Below are positions 53,987 to 63,222 of a stretch of DNA of 64,000 bases, in pieces. The position numbers and the translations under genes are program-made. The stretch is taken from positions 2,501,001-2,565,000 of the forward strand of contig NZ_CP045504.1 of NCBI RefSeq assembly GCF_013376455.1. The letters are read 5' to 3'. Each line of letters begins with the position of its first letter. Positions within the stretch are counted from its first letter, which is position 1. Under the pieces are notes generated by a model. It worked only from the letters and a program-made list of their open reading frames with translations. It had not been told where the DNA came from and did not search any database. Origin of the DNA: Desulfolutivibrio sulfodismutans DSM 3696. Lineage in GTDB: Bacteria; Desulfobacterota; Desulfovibrionia; Desulfovibrionales; Desulfovibrionaceae.

Positions 53987-56020
53987 TTACGCTTCCTGTT
54001 TCATCTTGGATGACCAGAGGTCGTCGACAACGGCGGCGGGAATAATGCGGTGCAAGGGATCGAGCAGGCCCTCGATTTCGGCGAAGACGGCCTTCTCCGT
54101 GAAATGCCTGATCTGGGCCGCTCCGCTCGGGCAGTATCCGGCGCAGGATCCGCACCCCTTGCACATGGCCTCGTTGACCACGGCGATGTGCCGCCGTTCG
54201 TCGAACTCAATGGCCGAATAGGGACACAGCCCCACGCAGATCCGGCACCCGACGCAGATATCGGGGTTGATCCAACTGGTGGTGGGGGAGATGGTCACCT
54301 CGCCCCTGGCGGCCATGGCCAGGGCTTGGCAGGCCGCGCCTGCGGCATGGGACACGGCGTCGGGGATATCCTTGGGCCCCTGGCAGGCCCCGGCCAGGAA
54401 AATACCGTCCGTGGCCGTGGAGACCGGCCCGAGCTTGGGGTGCTCTTCCAGGAAGAACTTGTCCGTGCCCTGGCTGACGCCAAAGACCCTGGCCACCTGG
54501 GCGGTGTCCTTTCGCGGCTCCATGGCCGTGCACAAAACGACCATGTCCACCGGAACGCGCAGGGTTCTGCCCAGCAGGGTGTCCTCGCAGACCACCACCA
54601 GCTTCCCTTCCTCCTGCGGCGTTTTTGCCTGATCCGTGATCTCGGCCGGGCGGCCGCGAACGAAGGTCACGCCTTCCTCCTGGACCCGGCGGTAGAATTC
54701 CTCGTAGCCTTTGCCGAAGCAGCGCATGTCGATGTAGAAATTATAGACCTTGACGTGATGGCCGATCTTGTCCTTGATGAGATGGTCGTATTTCAGGGCG
54801 TACATGCAGCACACCCGGGAACAATACGGATGGTGGTTGACGTCGCGGCTGCCCACGCAGTGGACGATGGCCACGGAATCGGGGGCCTTTCCGTTTTTCA
54901 TGACGATCTTGCCGCCGGTTGGGCCCACGGCATTATTGATGCGTTCGAATTGCAGGCCGGTGTAGACCTCGGGATAACGCCCGAATCCGTAGGTGATCAG
55001 CGGGGTGGGATCGAGGGTGTCAAAACCGGTGGCCAGGATGATGGAGCCCACGTCCAACACCAGCTCGGTCTCCTGCTGGGTGAAGTCGATGGCCCCGGAG
55101 GGGCAGTTCTTTTCGCAGACACGACACTTGCCCTTGCGGAAGAACGTACAGTTTTCCACGTCGATGACGGGCTTGTTGGGGACGCTTTGTGGCGAGTTGC
55201 GGTAGATGGCCTTGCGTTTGCCGATGCCTTCGTCGAATTCGCTGGGCACCTTTTTCGGGCACTTCTCCATGCACAACCCGCAGCCGGTGCACAGGTTCTC
55301 GTTCACGTAGCGGGGCTTGCGTTTGACCGTCACCGTGTAGTTGCCCACAAAACCGGTGACCTTTTCCACCTCGGAATAGGTCAGAAGGTTGATGCGTCGC
55401 TCCTGGGAGACGGCCACCATCTTGGGAGTGGAGATGCAGGCGGCGCAGTCCAGGGTCGGGAAGGTCTTGTCGAACTGGGCCATGTGCCCGCCGATGGACG
55501 GCCCCCGCTCCACGAGGTGCACGTTGAATCCGGCCTTGGAGATGTCCAGGGCGGCCTGGATGCCCGCGATCCCGGCCCCGACCACCATGACGTCCGGATG
55601 GACCTTCTCCTTGCGGGAATACAGTTCCTGATGGTGGTTGACCCGGTTCACCGCTGCGGCCACCAGGTGCTCGGCCTTTTTCGTGGCCTCGTCCCGATCC
55701 TCGATGACCCAGGAACAATGCTCCCGAATGCAGGTCATCTGGAACAAAAACGGATTGAGACCGGCCCGCAGGCAGGCGTTCTGGAAGGTTTTTTCATGGA
55801 GCCTGGGGGAGCAGGAGGCGACCACCACCCGGGTAAGCCCCAGTTTGCGGATGTCCCGGATGATGGTTTCCTGTCCGGGGTCCGAGCACATAAATTTGTA
55901 GTCCCTGGCCACGGCGACGTTTTTCAGCCCCGAGGCATACGTGGCGACCGTTTCAACATCCACTTTGCCGGCGATGTTGGTTCCGCAATGGCAGACGTAC
56001 ACTCCGATTCTGTTGGCCAT
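53987..56020 (-). CDS. hdrA: Heterodisulfide reductase-like subunit A (standard HdrA)
   Basis: The 677-residue protein has canonical HdrA architecture. The N-terminal domain begins IGVYVCHCGTNIAG. The FAD fold has VMVVGAGIAGIQAAL (about 143). The next cysteine-rich motifs are CTGCGLCMEKCP (about 243) and CRVCEKNCP, and the C-terminal ferredoxin motifs are CVGCRICVGLCP and CKGCGSCAGYCP (about 580-625). It holds the flavin that is proposed to bifurcate electrons. I chose the ATG at 56020; GTG/ATG alternatives one to three codons earlier sit on top of the GGGG element. It opens the seven-gene operon. Confidence 0.95.
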   Translation of the reverse strand: MANRIGVYVCHCGTNIAGKVDVETVATYASGLKNVAVARDYKFMCSDPGQETIIRDIRKLGLTRVVVASCSPRLHEKTFQNACLRAGLNPFLFQMTCIREHCSWVIEDRDEATKKAEHLVAAAVNRVNHHQELYSRKEKVHPDVMVVGAGIAGIQAALDISKAGFNVHLVERGPSIGGHMAQFDKTFPTLDCAACISTPKMVAVSQERRINLLTYSEVEKVTGFVGNYTVTVKRKPRYVNENLCTGCGLCMEKCPKKVPSEFDEGIGKRKAIYRNSPQSVPNKPVIDVENCTFFRKGKCRVCEKNCPSGAIDFTQQETELVLDVGSIILATGFDTLDPTPLITYGFGRYPEVYTGLQFERINNAVGPTGGKIVMKNGKAPDSVAIVHCVGSRDVNHHPYCSRVCCMYALKYDHLIKDKIGHHVKVYNFYIDMRCFGKGYEEFYRRVQEEGVTFVRGRPAEITDQAKTPQEEGKLVVVCEDTLLGRTLRVPVDMVVLCTAMEPRKDTAQVARVFGVSQGTDKFFLEEHPKLGPVSTATDGIFLAGACQGPKDIPDAVSHAAGAACQALAMAARGEVTISPTTSWINPDICVGCRICVGLCPYSAIEFDERRHIAVVNEAMCKGCGSCAGYCPSGAAQIRHFTEKAVFAEIEGLLDPLHRIIPAAVVDDLWSSKMKQEA

Positions 56021-56302
56021 CTCGCGCATCCCCTTTCAAACGGCGGCGGAGGCATCCCTCCGCCCGGCCGGTCTATTCCGTCCGTTCCGTCTCGGGTTTC
56101 CGGATTTCCGGGAAAACAACCTGTTTCCTCTGGCCTGTCCGGGAGGAGACCCCCCCATGCCCGGGCGATCGTGGAGCGCCCAGGGGACTCGAGCCGCGAG
56201 ACTCCAAGAAACGTACCCGGATGTAGATTTTTCATGAAATCAGAATGTTAACGAAAAATGCGGCTCATTTGAGAAAAAAAAAGACCCATTTTTCAGGGCG
56301 TG

Positions 56303-56336
56303 TTGTCTTGCCTGGAGAGAAAATCTTATAAGACAA
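56303..56336. promoter_or_regulatory. Candidate operator, inverted repeat TTGTCTT...AAGACAA
   Basis: TTGTCTT (56303-56309) and AAGACAA (56330-56336) form perfect 7-bp inverted arms around 20 bases. The right half lies in a local palindrome TCTTATAAGA (56324-56333). A related inverted repeat is found at 56433-56451. Both lie in the divergent region between the Hdr operon and its flanking two-component genes, so a shared regulator is plausible. Confidence 0.45.
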
Positions 56337-56432
56337 GACGGACAGGAGAGAGGGAGACATCCGGGAGGCCATCATCCTGTTCTTTCGAAAGAAACAGGCT
56401 GGCCCATCCGGGGCGGGCGGAAATTCGATTTT

Positions 56433-56451
56433 TGTCTTACAAAACAAGACA
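56433..56451. promoter_or_regulatory. Candidate operator, inverted repeat TGTCTT-N7-AAGACA
   Basis: The 19-bp element TGTCTTACAAAACAAGACA has perfect 6-bp arms. It repeats the half-site of the element at 56303-56336 and lies about 40 bases before the candidate -35 box at 56490. No known regulator motif is recognised. The remainder of the 548-bp gap (56021-56568) shows no gene. Confidence 0.5.
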
Positions 56452-56489
56452 GATTTTTCGTGAAGAGGCGAAGTTTCCGTCCCCGTGCA

Positions 56490-56517
56490 TTGACTCATCA
56501 CCCGTATGGCGTAAACT
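56490..56517 (+). promoter_or_regulatory. Candidate sigma-70-type promoter for the flanking kinase
   Basis: TTGACT (56490-56495), a 16-base spacer and TAAACT (56512-56517) point rightward. The start of transcription would fall about 45 bases before the GTG at 56569. The Hdr operon promoter on the other strand was not identified. Confidence 0.45.
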
Positions 56518-56568
56518 TGGAGTGCGGCTTCTCCCTGAAGCGAACGGAAAACAGCGGGAGGACCAAGC

Positions 56569-58590
56569 GTGAATCGATCCGGTATGTTGCGGAGAATCTT
56601 TCCGTTTGGATTGTCTCTTCGGGAGAAGATCTTGCGTCGCCGGGCCCGTGTCATAGGGAAAAAACACGCCCCCCCCGACCTCCTCCCGCCGACGCCCCAA
56701 TCCTGCCAGCCGATCTTCTCCCCTCCCCTGCCGCAAGACCACAACGACTATGCGGTGCTCATCCGACCCGACGGCCGGATCCTGTCCTGCGACAAGGCCC
56801 TGCCCAGGCGCCTGGGAGTGGGGCTACAGGAGTTTATAGGGGCGGACATCTATTCGTTTTTCGATCCGGGCATCGCCATGGTGCGCAAAAAGGCCGTGGC
56901 CGCCGCCATCAAGACCGGAGAGTCCCTGCGCTACAGGGATGAATCCAAACCCGGCCGGGTCTATGACACCCGCATCCTCCCCGTATTCGACAAGGATGAC
57001 CGCCTCTCGTCCCTGGCCATTTTCGTGGGCGACATCAGCGCCGAGGAGCGGGCCAAGCGGGAGCGCCGCAAACTGGCGGCAGGCATTGAACAGTCGGTGG
57101 ACGCGGTCATCATCGCGGACATGGATTTCAACATCGAATACGTCAATCAGTCTTTCGAGGCCATGACCGGCTATTCCAGAAGGGAGGCCTTCGGACGCAA
57201 CCTGGGGAAATTTTACAAGACGCCGCAGCAGGAAGAGAAATTCAAGATGTGTGTCGAGCTGCTGACAAAAGGCGAGTCCTGCTCCAACCGGTTCCTTTTG
57301 GTGTCCAAAGATGGCGACGTCTGCGTGTGCGACCAGTCCGTCTCGCCGGTGCGGGCCCGCTACGGGGTCATCCTCGGCTACGTCTTTGTGTGGCGCGACG
57401 CCACCCAGGTTTCCAAGCTGGAAAAACAATTGCGCCAGGCCCAGAAAATGGAGGCCATCGGTGCCCTGGCCAGCGGCATCGCCCACGACTTCAACAACAT
57501 TCTCGGCCCGATCATCCTGCACACCGAATTGTGTCTGAGCAAAACCTCAAAGGACGATCCCATCCGGGCCTCCCTGCCGGAGATCCTGGACGCCGCCAAA
57601 CGGGCCAGGGCCCTGGTCGAGCAGTTGCTGCATCTGGGCCGAAGTCGCGGCCGGGATACCCCCATCCCCTTTCGCCTGAGCACCCTGGTCAAGGAGTGTA
57701 CCAAGTTGTTGGCCCCCGGCTTTTCCCCGGGCATCCGCATCCGGCTCCAGTTTGAGACCCAGTCCGACCTGACCCTGGCCGATCCGGACCAGGTGCATCA
57801 GGTGATCCTGAACCTGGCCACCAATGCGGCGGACGCCATGAAGGAATTCGGCGGCGTTTTGACGTTCACCATCTCCAACCAAGCCATTGGCGAAAGCGAC
57901 TGGAGCCGCCATCCCGGACTTCCGGCCGGGGAGTACATCTGTCTCACCGCCACAGACACCGGCCACGGCATAAGTCCCATCTGTCTGAAGAAGATCTTCG
58001 AGCCGTTTTACAGCACAAAAACCCGAACCGGGGGCATGGGGCTGGGCTTGAGCGTGGTCCAGAACATCGTGGCCCGGATGCGCGGGAGCATCTCGGTGGA
58101 GAGTGAGCCGGGACTGGGGACGTCCTTCCACGTCCTGCTTCCCAAGGCGCATGCGCCAGAGGCCGAGGCCCCCGCGCCGCCGCACACCAGGCGGCCGCTC
58201 AGGAAAACGCCCCGCATCCTTTTCGTGGACGACGAGGAAGCCCTGGTGGGAAGCCTCGGCGCGGCCCTCAAGGGCCTGGGCTACGCCGTGGAGTGTAGGG
58301 TGACGGCCGCAGAGGCCCTGGGGGCCTTTTTGCACCGCCCGGACGGATACGATCTGGCCATGATCGACTATTTCATGCCCCATATGAACGGCTTGGAGTT
58401 GGCCAGGGAGTTGTGGCGCGTGCGTCCCGGGCTGTCCGTGGTCCTGTTCTCCGCCTACGCCGACAAAATCCCGGCCCGGGAGCTTGAGCACAGCGGGATC
58501 AAGGCCTTTTTGCCCAAGCCCTTCGACCTGGAATCCCTGGAAAAAACCATCGCCGCCGTCTGCGGCGAGGCCACGTCCACGAAATCCTGA
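56569..58590 (+). CDS. Soluble hybrid histidine kinase (two PAS, HisKA, HATPase, receiver)
   Basis: The 673-residue protein has no clear membrane helix. A basic head (residues 1-50) leads into two PAS domains (about 60-165 and 170-290), HisKA with SGIAHDFNNIL (histidine about 306), and HATPase with LNLATNAADAM, DTGHGI and GMGLGLSVV. A receiver (ILFVDDEEA, aspartate in LAMIDYFMPH about 604, lysine in FLPKPF) ends it. The GTG start has GGGAGG seven bases upstream. It diverges from the Hdr operon and is followed after 96 bases by a sigma-54 activator. It may sense redox state and control the Hdr genes, which is inference. Confidence 0.9.
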   Translation: MNRSGMLRRIFPFGLSLREKILRRRARVIGKKHAPPDLLPPTPQSCQPIFSPPLPQDHNDYAVLIRPDGRILSCDKALPRRLGVGLQEFIGADIYSFFDPGIAMVRKKAVAAAIKTGESLRYRDESKPGRVYDTRILPVFDKDDRLSSLAIFVGDISAEERAKRERRKLAAGIEQSVDAVIIADMDFNIEYVNQSFEAMTGYSRREAFGRNLGKFYKTPQQEEKFKMCVELLTKGESCSNRFLLVSKDGDVCVCDQSVSPVRARYGVILGYVFVWRDATQVSKLEKQLRQAQKMEAIGALASGIAHDFNNILGPIILHTELCLSKTSKDDPIRASLPEILDAAKRARALVEQLLHLGRSRGRDTPIPFRLSTLVKECTKLLAPGFSPGIRIRLQFETQSDLTLADPDQVHQVILNLATNAADAMKEFGGVLTFTISNQAIGESDWSRHPGLPAGEYICLTATDTGHGISPICLKKIFEPFYSTKTRTGGMGLGLSVVQNIVARMRGSISVESEPGLGTSFHVLLPKAHAPEAEAPAPPHTRRPLRKTPRILFVDDEEALVGSLGAALKGLGYAVECRVTAAEALGAFLHRPDGYDLAMIDYFMPHMNGLELARELWRVRPGLSVVLFSAYADKIPARELEHSGIKAFLPKPFDLESLEKTIAAVCGEATSTKS

Positions 58591-58686
58591 ACTGCCGGGA
58601 CGGACACGGCATCCCTCCGGTAAGGCCGCAATCCCGGGCCGCCGCCGCTAGCAAAAGTTCCGCAAAACGTGTATGCAGCGGGCCAT

Positions 58687-60099
58687 ATGGCCAACATCCT
58701 TCTCATCGACGACGACGTCAGCTTTTGCCGTGCGCTCGAGGCCGTCATCTCTGAAATGAATCTTCATGTCGAAAGTGCGCACACGTTGGCGGAAGGGCTG
58801 AAAAAGGTCCGGCACGGGGGCTGGGACGTGATCATCCTGGATGTGGTCCTGCCCGACGGTAACGGCTTGGACGCCATCCCCGAAATCAGGCAATTCCCCG
58901 AGCAGCCGGAAATCATCATCCTGACGGGCTCCGGCGACCCGGATGGGGCGGAACTGGCCATAAAGAGCGGGGCCTGGGACTACATCACCAAGCCCCCGAC
59001 CATGAACAAGATCCGCCTGCCCGTGGTCCGGGCCGTGGAATACCACGCCCAGAAAGCCTCGCAAAAAGCGACCGGCGCCCTCTCCCGTGACGCGATCATT
59101 GGGTGCAGCAAGGCCCTTGAGGCCTGCCTGGACATGGTCGCCAGGGCGGCGAAATGCTCCTCCAATGTCTTGGTCACCGGCGAGACCGGCACGGGCAAGG
59201 AACTGATCGCCCGATGCATCCACGAAAACAGCGCCCGCCGGGCCGGTCCCTTTGTGGTGGTGGATTGCGCGGCCCTGCCCGAGCATTTGGTGGAAAGCAT
59301 GCTTTTCGGCCACGAAAAGGGCGCCTTCACCACGGCGGACAAGAAGCATACGGGGTTGATCAAACAGGCCCATGGCGGAACCCTGTTCCTGGACGAGGTG
59401 GGCGAGATGCCCGTGGGGCTCCAGAAGGCCTTTTTACGCGTCCTTCAGGAGCACCGCTTCCGCCCTGTGGGGGGGATGCACGAGGAAGAGAGCGATTTCA
59501 GGGTGGTGGCGGCCACCAACCGGGATCTGGAACAAAACGTCGTGGATTGGAAGTTCCGCCAGGATCTGCTTTTCCGACTGCGGGGCATCGCCGTAAACCT
59601 TCCCCCGCTGAGGGAACGAACCGGGGACATCGAGGCCCTGAGCCGCCATTTCCTGGAGAAGCAGACGAAAAAAGACAAGGGAAAGCCCAAGCGGATTTCT
59701 TCGGAATTCTGGGGCGCCCTCTTGGAATATCACTGGCCGGGAAACGTGCGGGAACTCATCAACGCCCTGGACTGCGCCCTGGCCTCGGCGGAAAACGATT
59801 CCGTCCTGTACCCCCGCCACCTGCCGATCAACATCCGGGCCACCCTGGCCCGCATGTCCGTCAACGAAGAGCGGTGCGGCGCCGATCTTGACCCCATGGA
59901 AGAGCGCATCGTCTTCAATCCCGAGAATTTTCCGACCCTCAAGGATTTTCGCTCCGAGGCCCTGGCCCGGGTGGAGCATCGCTATCTGGCCGAGCTCGTG
60001 CGCGTCTCCGAGGGCCGGATTCAACGCGCCTGCGCCCTTTCCGGCCTGTCCCGGGCCAGATTGTACGCCTTGATGAAACAATACGGCATCGAACGCTGA
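58687..60099 (+). CDS. Sigma-54-type response regulator with GAFTTA loop
   Basis: The 470-residue protein is a close paralogue of the activator at 37247-38728. It has a receiver (NILLIDDDV, aspartate in VIILDVVLPDG about residue 53, YITKPP), an AAA+ domain with Walker A GETGTGKEL (about 165), Walker [11 protein letters not shown], and a Fis-type helix-turn-helix at the end (CALSGLSRARLYALMKQYG). The sigma-54 contact loop reads GAFTTA (about residue 212) instead of GAFTGA, a change in a nearly invariant glycine. It may still act as an activator or may have become sigma-54-independent. I chose the ATG at 58687 (MANILLIDD); a GTG at 58669 is less likely. It pairs with the upstream kinase. Confidence 0.88.
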   Translation: MANILLIDDDVSFCRALEAVISEMNLHVESAHTLAEGLKKVRHGGWDVIILDVVLPDGNGLDAIPEIRQFPEQPEIIILTGSGDPDGAELAIKSGAWDYITKPPTMNKIRLPVVRAVEYHAQKASQKATGALSRDAIIGCSKALEACLDMVARAAKCSSNVLVTGETGTGKELIARCIHENSARRAGPFVVVDCAALPEHLVESMLFGHEKGAFTTADKKHTGLIKQAHGGTLFLDEVGEMPVGLQKAFLRVLQEHRFRPVGGMHEEESDFRVVAATNRDLEQNVVDWKFRQDLLFRLRGIAVNLPPLRERTGDIEALSRHFLEKQTKKDKGKPKRISSEFWGALLEYHWPGNVRELINALDCALASAENDSVLYPRHLPINIRATLARMSVNEERCGADLDPMEERIVFNPENFPTLKDFRSEALARVEHRYLAELVRVSEGRIQRACALSGLSRARLYALMKQYGIER

Positions 60100-60105
60100 T
60101 CCGGA

Positions 60106-60134
60106 CCGGCGGTTTTTCCGAGACCATCCGCCGG
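60106..60134 (+). terminator. Hairpin after the sigma-54 activator gene
   Basis: CCGGCGG (60106-60112) and CCGCCGG (60128-60134) can pair over a 15-base loop that itself contains TTTTT. There is no T-tract after the stem, so termination is uncertain. The remaining 348-bp gap up to 60447 shows no gene and no clear promoter. Confidence 0.35.
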
Positions 60135-60447
60135 GACGTCTCTCCCGGCAAGACGCGCCCTGGGATTCCGCGCCGGCCCCTACCCCTCTCTCAGCCAGCA
60201 ACTCTCTGCATTCATGGACGTTTCCGGACCCGTTCCCGAAACCATCCCGTCTCTATTCTTGAAGAATGATACAAATCCAGCCGGGAAAGACACTTCTCGG
60301 AAGACATGCCCCGTATTTTTCGACGCCATTTCCGACACGACCGGATTACCTCCTGAAATTCCACGGCATTTCCAGAAGGGAACAGTTCTTGTTCTATAAG
60401 ATTCACCACACGAAGGAAACTCGCCCTGCGCCAAAAGGAGGATGGTC

Positions 60448-61551
60448 ATGGAAAAATCATTCACGGATCTCATCGAAGAAGTGCAAAAGCCTGGATTATG
60501 CCACCGATGCGGTGGTTGCGTGACGTTTTGTTCCGCCATCAACTTCGGGGCGTTGGAACTCGGCCAAGACGGCAGGCCGCGGTACAAGGATCCTGAGAAG
60601 TGTATCGAATGCGGCATCTGCTACATGATTTGCCCCGTTAATCATGAGCTGGACAACGAAACGCGCAACCTGGTCGGCTGGCATGAACCCATGGGCAACG
60701 TGATCGGGACCACGGTGCTCCGGGCCCTGGACCCTGAAGTCCGCGCGGCGGGCACGGACGGCGGCGTGGTCACGGCCACCCTGTTGCGCCTGTTCGACCA
60801 GGGGCGCATTGACGGGGCCATCGTCTGTCGGCAGACCTCGCCCTTCGTCCGGCAGCCCGCCCTGGCCAGAACCCGTGAGGATATCCTCGCGGCCGCAGGA
60901 TCGCACTACGACGAGTCCCACGGCATGGAAATTTTCGGCAACGAGTATTCCACCTATTCCCCATCCATCCGGGCCATGGGCCCGTTGAGCCAGGGGGCCT
61001 TGAGCCGGGTGGCCTTCGTGGGCACGCCCTGCCAGATCATGACGCTTCGCAAGATGCAGGCCCTGGGCATCGTGCCCTCGGACGCCATCAAGTATGTCCT
61101 GGGCCTGTTTTGCACCCAGAATTTCATTTTCGGGGAAAAGGAGCGGGCCAAGTTGGAGGAGCTTGGCGGGTTTTCCTGGGAGGACATCGCCAAGATCAAC
61201 GTGCGCGAGCGTCTGCAGATCTTCACCAAAAGCGGCGAGGTCATCAAGATCGAATTCGACAAGCTCAAGTTCATGATTCGACCCGCCTGCCGGTTCTGTG
61301 ACGATTACAGCGCCGAATACGCCGACATCTCCTTCGGAGGGGTCGGGGCCGAACCGGGCTGGACCACGGCCATAAGCCGCACCCCCCTGGGACGGGCCGT
61401 GCTGGCCGACGCCAGGGACTCGGTCCTGGAGCAATACAACCTGTCGCAAAATCCCAGATATGCCTCTGAAGCGCTGGCCAAGGTGGAAGAGCTGTCCAGG
61501 AAGAAGAAGGAATCCGCAGCCAGGTGTCTGGATGCCTCCGGCAGGGCGTGA
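60448..61551 (+). CDS. FrhB/FpoF-family iron-sulfur flavoprotein
   Basis: The 367-residue protein begins with two [4Fe-4S] motifs, CHRCGGCVTFCS (about 17-28) and CIECGICYMICP (about 51-62). The FrhB flavin domain follows, with AGTDGGVVTATLL (about 97), AFVGTPCQIMTLRKM (about 193) and a C-terminal CRFCDDYSAEYADISFGGVG. It should move electrons between ferredoxin and a flavin-linked partner. F420 itself is not expected in this type of organism. I chose the ATG at 60448, six bases after AGGAGG; an ATG at 60442 abuts that element. It follows the kinase and activator and may supply the Hdr complex with electrons. Confidence 0.87.
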   Translation: MEKSFTDLIEEVQKPGLCHRCGGCVTFCSAINFGALELGQDGRPRYKDPEKCIECGICYMICPVNHELDNETRNLVGWHEPMGNVIGTTVLRALDPEVRAAGTDGGVVTATLLRLFDQGRIDGAIVCRQTSPFVRQPALARTREDILAAAGSHYDESHGMEIFGNEYSTYSPSIRAMGPLSQGALSRVAFVGTPCQIMTLRKMQALGIVPSDAIKYVLGLFCTQNFIFGEKERAKLEELGGFSWEDIAKINVRERLQIFTKSGEVIKIEFDKLKFMIRPACRFCDDYSAEYADISFGGVGAEPGWTTAISRTPLGRAVLADARDSVLEQYNLSQNPRYASEALAKVEELSRKKKESAARCLDASGRA

Positions 61552-61629
61552 CGGCACGCCCGACGCCTGAGCCCTCGTGATCCCGCTTTATCCGGAGCGT
61601 GACGACCCTTGGGGACGCCACGAAACGGC

Positions 61630-61662
61630 AAGGGCCCGCAGCGGAAACCGCTGCGGGCCCTT
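61630..61662 (+). terminator. Strong stem-loop after the FrhB-family gene
   Basis: A perfect 15-bp stem (AAGGGCCCGCAGCGG / CCGCTGCGGGCCCTT) with an AAA loop lies about 80 bases past the stop and is followed by GTCTCTT. The T-tract is weak, but the stem is very stable. Confidence 0.8.
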
Positions 61663-61843
61663 GTCTCTTGGCGACAGGCTCTCCCCCCCTTTCGCATTGG
61701 GACGGGGCAGGTCGAAATGTAAGGAAAATGTCAGCCAAAAATGCGATCATGCAGCCCAGGCTGCCTCGAATCCGGGATGGATGGCTTCCGAGATTCCAGG
61801 CGGTTCCCATCGGCCCGAACCTCAACCAGAGAGGGACAGCACC

Positions 61844-63145
61844 ATGCGCATCCGCCCACTGCGCTTCGCCTGCACGTTGCTGCTTGTTTGCGCGCTCGTC
61901 TTTTGCGCGGCCAATCCGCCGCAAGCCAGCGCCCAGAGCACGCAGACGCCCGAGAAGGAATTCGACATGCACGCGCCTTACGTACGTTATCACTTCCAGG
62001 ATTCGGACATGGACTTCACCTTCGGATCGGTCGTGTTGGGCTCCATCAGTAACGGCGGGGCCGAGACCGGCGAGGCGTTTTACGTGGCGGCCAATATCAA
62101 GGACGGCGACGCCGCCAGCTGGCAGGAGCAATGGCTCAGGATGGCGGCCCGAGTGGAAGCCAGGGGCCGGAAGTCGCTGGACGGCGGACACCTCATAAGC
62201 GCCCGCGAGCAACTCATGCGCGCCTCCAACTATTATCGCTTCGGCCTTCTGGCCATGATGCCCGACGACCCGCGTCTGAAGCCGACCGCGATCACGTCGC
62301 GTGAGGTGATGAAACAGGCGGGCAAGCTCTATGACCCACCGCTCGAATACATCGAAATCCCCTTCGAAGGGACCATGCTGCCCGGTTACTTCCGCAAGGC
62401 AGCCAGGGACGACTCGCCGCGCAAGACCCTTCTCATGCTGGGCGGGGGGGAGACCTTTGCCGAAGATCTGATTTTCTACATCATGCCCCAGGCCATCGAA
62501 CGCGGCTACAATTTCATGACCCTGGACCTCCCGGGCCAGGGCATCCTGCCGCTTGAGGGCAAGACATTCCGGCCAGAGATGTACCTCGCGGTAAAAACGG
62601 CCGTGGACTACGCCCTCGCCCGAAAGGACGTGGATCCCGACCGGCTGGCCGTGTTCGGCATATCCGGCGGCGGCGGTTTCGCGCCCCAGGCGGCCCAGCA
62701 TGATCCGCGCATCAAGGCCGTGATCATGAACGCCTGCGTGGTGGACGCCTATCCCCTGTTTGCCAGCATGACCCCCGTGGTCACGGCCACCCCCGAAAAA
62801 GTGGCCGCCTTCAACAGCTTCCACGGCAATACCGTGAAGATCGTAGCCTGGCGCTGGGGCGTGCCCATGGACAACGTGCCCGGTCTGGTGGAAGCCAACA
62901 AGGGCTTCAGCTTCGACCCGGCCAAGGTGACTGTGCCCGCCCTCTCGCTCGTGGGCGAGGGCGAATACGGAGGGGACGAGACCAAAAGGCAGCAGAAGCT
63001 TTGCCTCGACGGCCTGGCCAACCCCACGAAGCAGCTGGTGGTCACGCCGCTCAACGAGGGCGCGTCCAACCACTGCGTCATGGAAAACCGCAGCATCGTG
63101 GGGCAGGTGGCCTTCGACTGGCTCGACGACGTGTTCAAGAAGTAA
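61844..63145 (+). CDS. Exported alpha/beta hydrolase
   Basis: The 433-residue protein has a signal peptide (residues 1-32, ending PQASAQ). The fold resembles the DUF1100/FrsA-like or dipeptidyl-peptidase-like alpha/beta hydrolases: PLEYIEIPFEGTMLPGYF (about 165), a TLLMLGGGETFAEDL oxyanion region, the nucleophile elbow FGISGGGGF (about 270), and a late NHCVMENR with a candidate histidine. GAGGGA precedes the ATG at 61844. It is probably periplasmic; substrate unknown. It is followed by a lipoprotein and a carboxylesterase, so this end of the window is an esterase-rich cluster. Confidence 0.83.
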   Translation: MRIRPLRFACTLLLVCALVFCAANPPQASAQSTQTPEKEFDMHAPYVRYHFQDSDMDFTFGSVVLGSISNGGAETGEAFYVAANIKDGDAASWQEQWLRMAARVEARGRKSLDGGHLISAREQLMRASNYYRFGLLAMMPDDPRLKPTAITSREVMKQAGKLYDPPLEYIEIPFEGTMLPGYFRKAARDDSPRKTLLMLGGGETFAEDLIFYIMPQAIERGYNFMTLDLPGQGILPLEGKTFRPEMYLAVKTAVDYALARKDVDPDRLAVFGISGGGGFAPQAAQHDPRIKAVIMNACVVDAYPLFASMTPVVTATPEKVAAFNSFHGNTVKIVAWRWGVPMDNVPGLVEANKGFSFDPAKVTVPALSLVGEGEYGGDETKRQQKLCLDGLANPTKQLVVTPLNEGASNHCVMENRSIVGQVAFDWLDDVFKK

Positions 63146-63222
63146 CGTCGGATCGCTCCAGGCGGCGCGTTATGGTCCGAACGCGTCGCCGACCATCCGT
63201 TCAGGACAAAGAGGACGTGGCC

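Noticed and set aside
56395-56420. Possible -24/-12 sigma-54 promoter (GG-N10-GC)
   Set aside because: Only the minimal dinucleotides match; the flanking TGGCAC and TTGC bases are absent, and such matches are common in GC-rich DNA.
61577-61843. N-terminal extension of the exported hydrolase
   Set aside because: It would run through the strong terminator stem-loop at 61630-61662 and would bury the signal peptide that begins at 61844.
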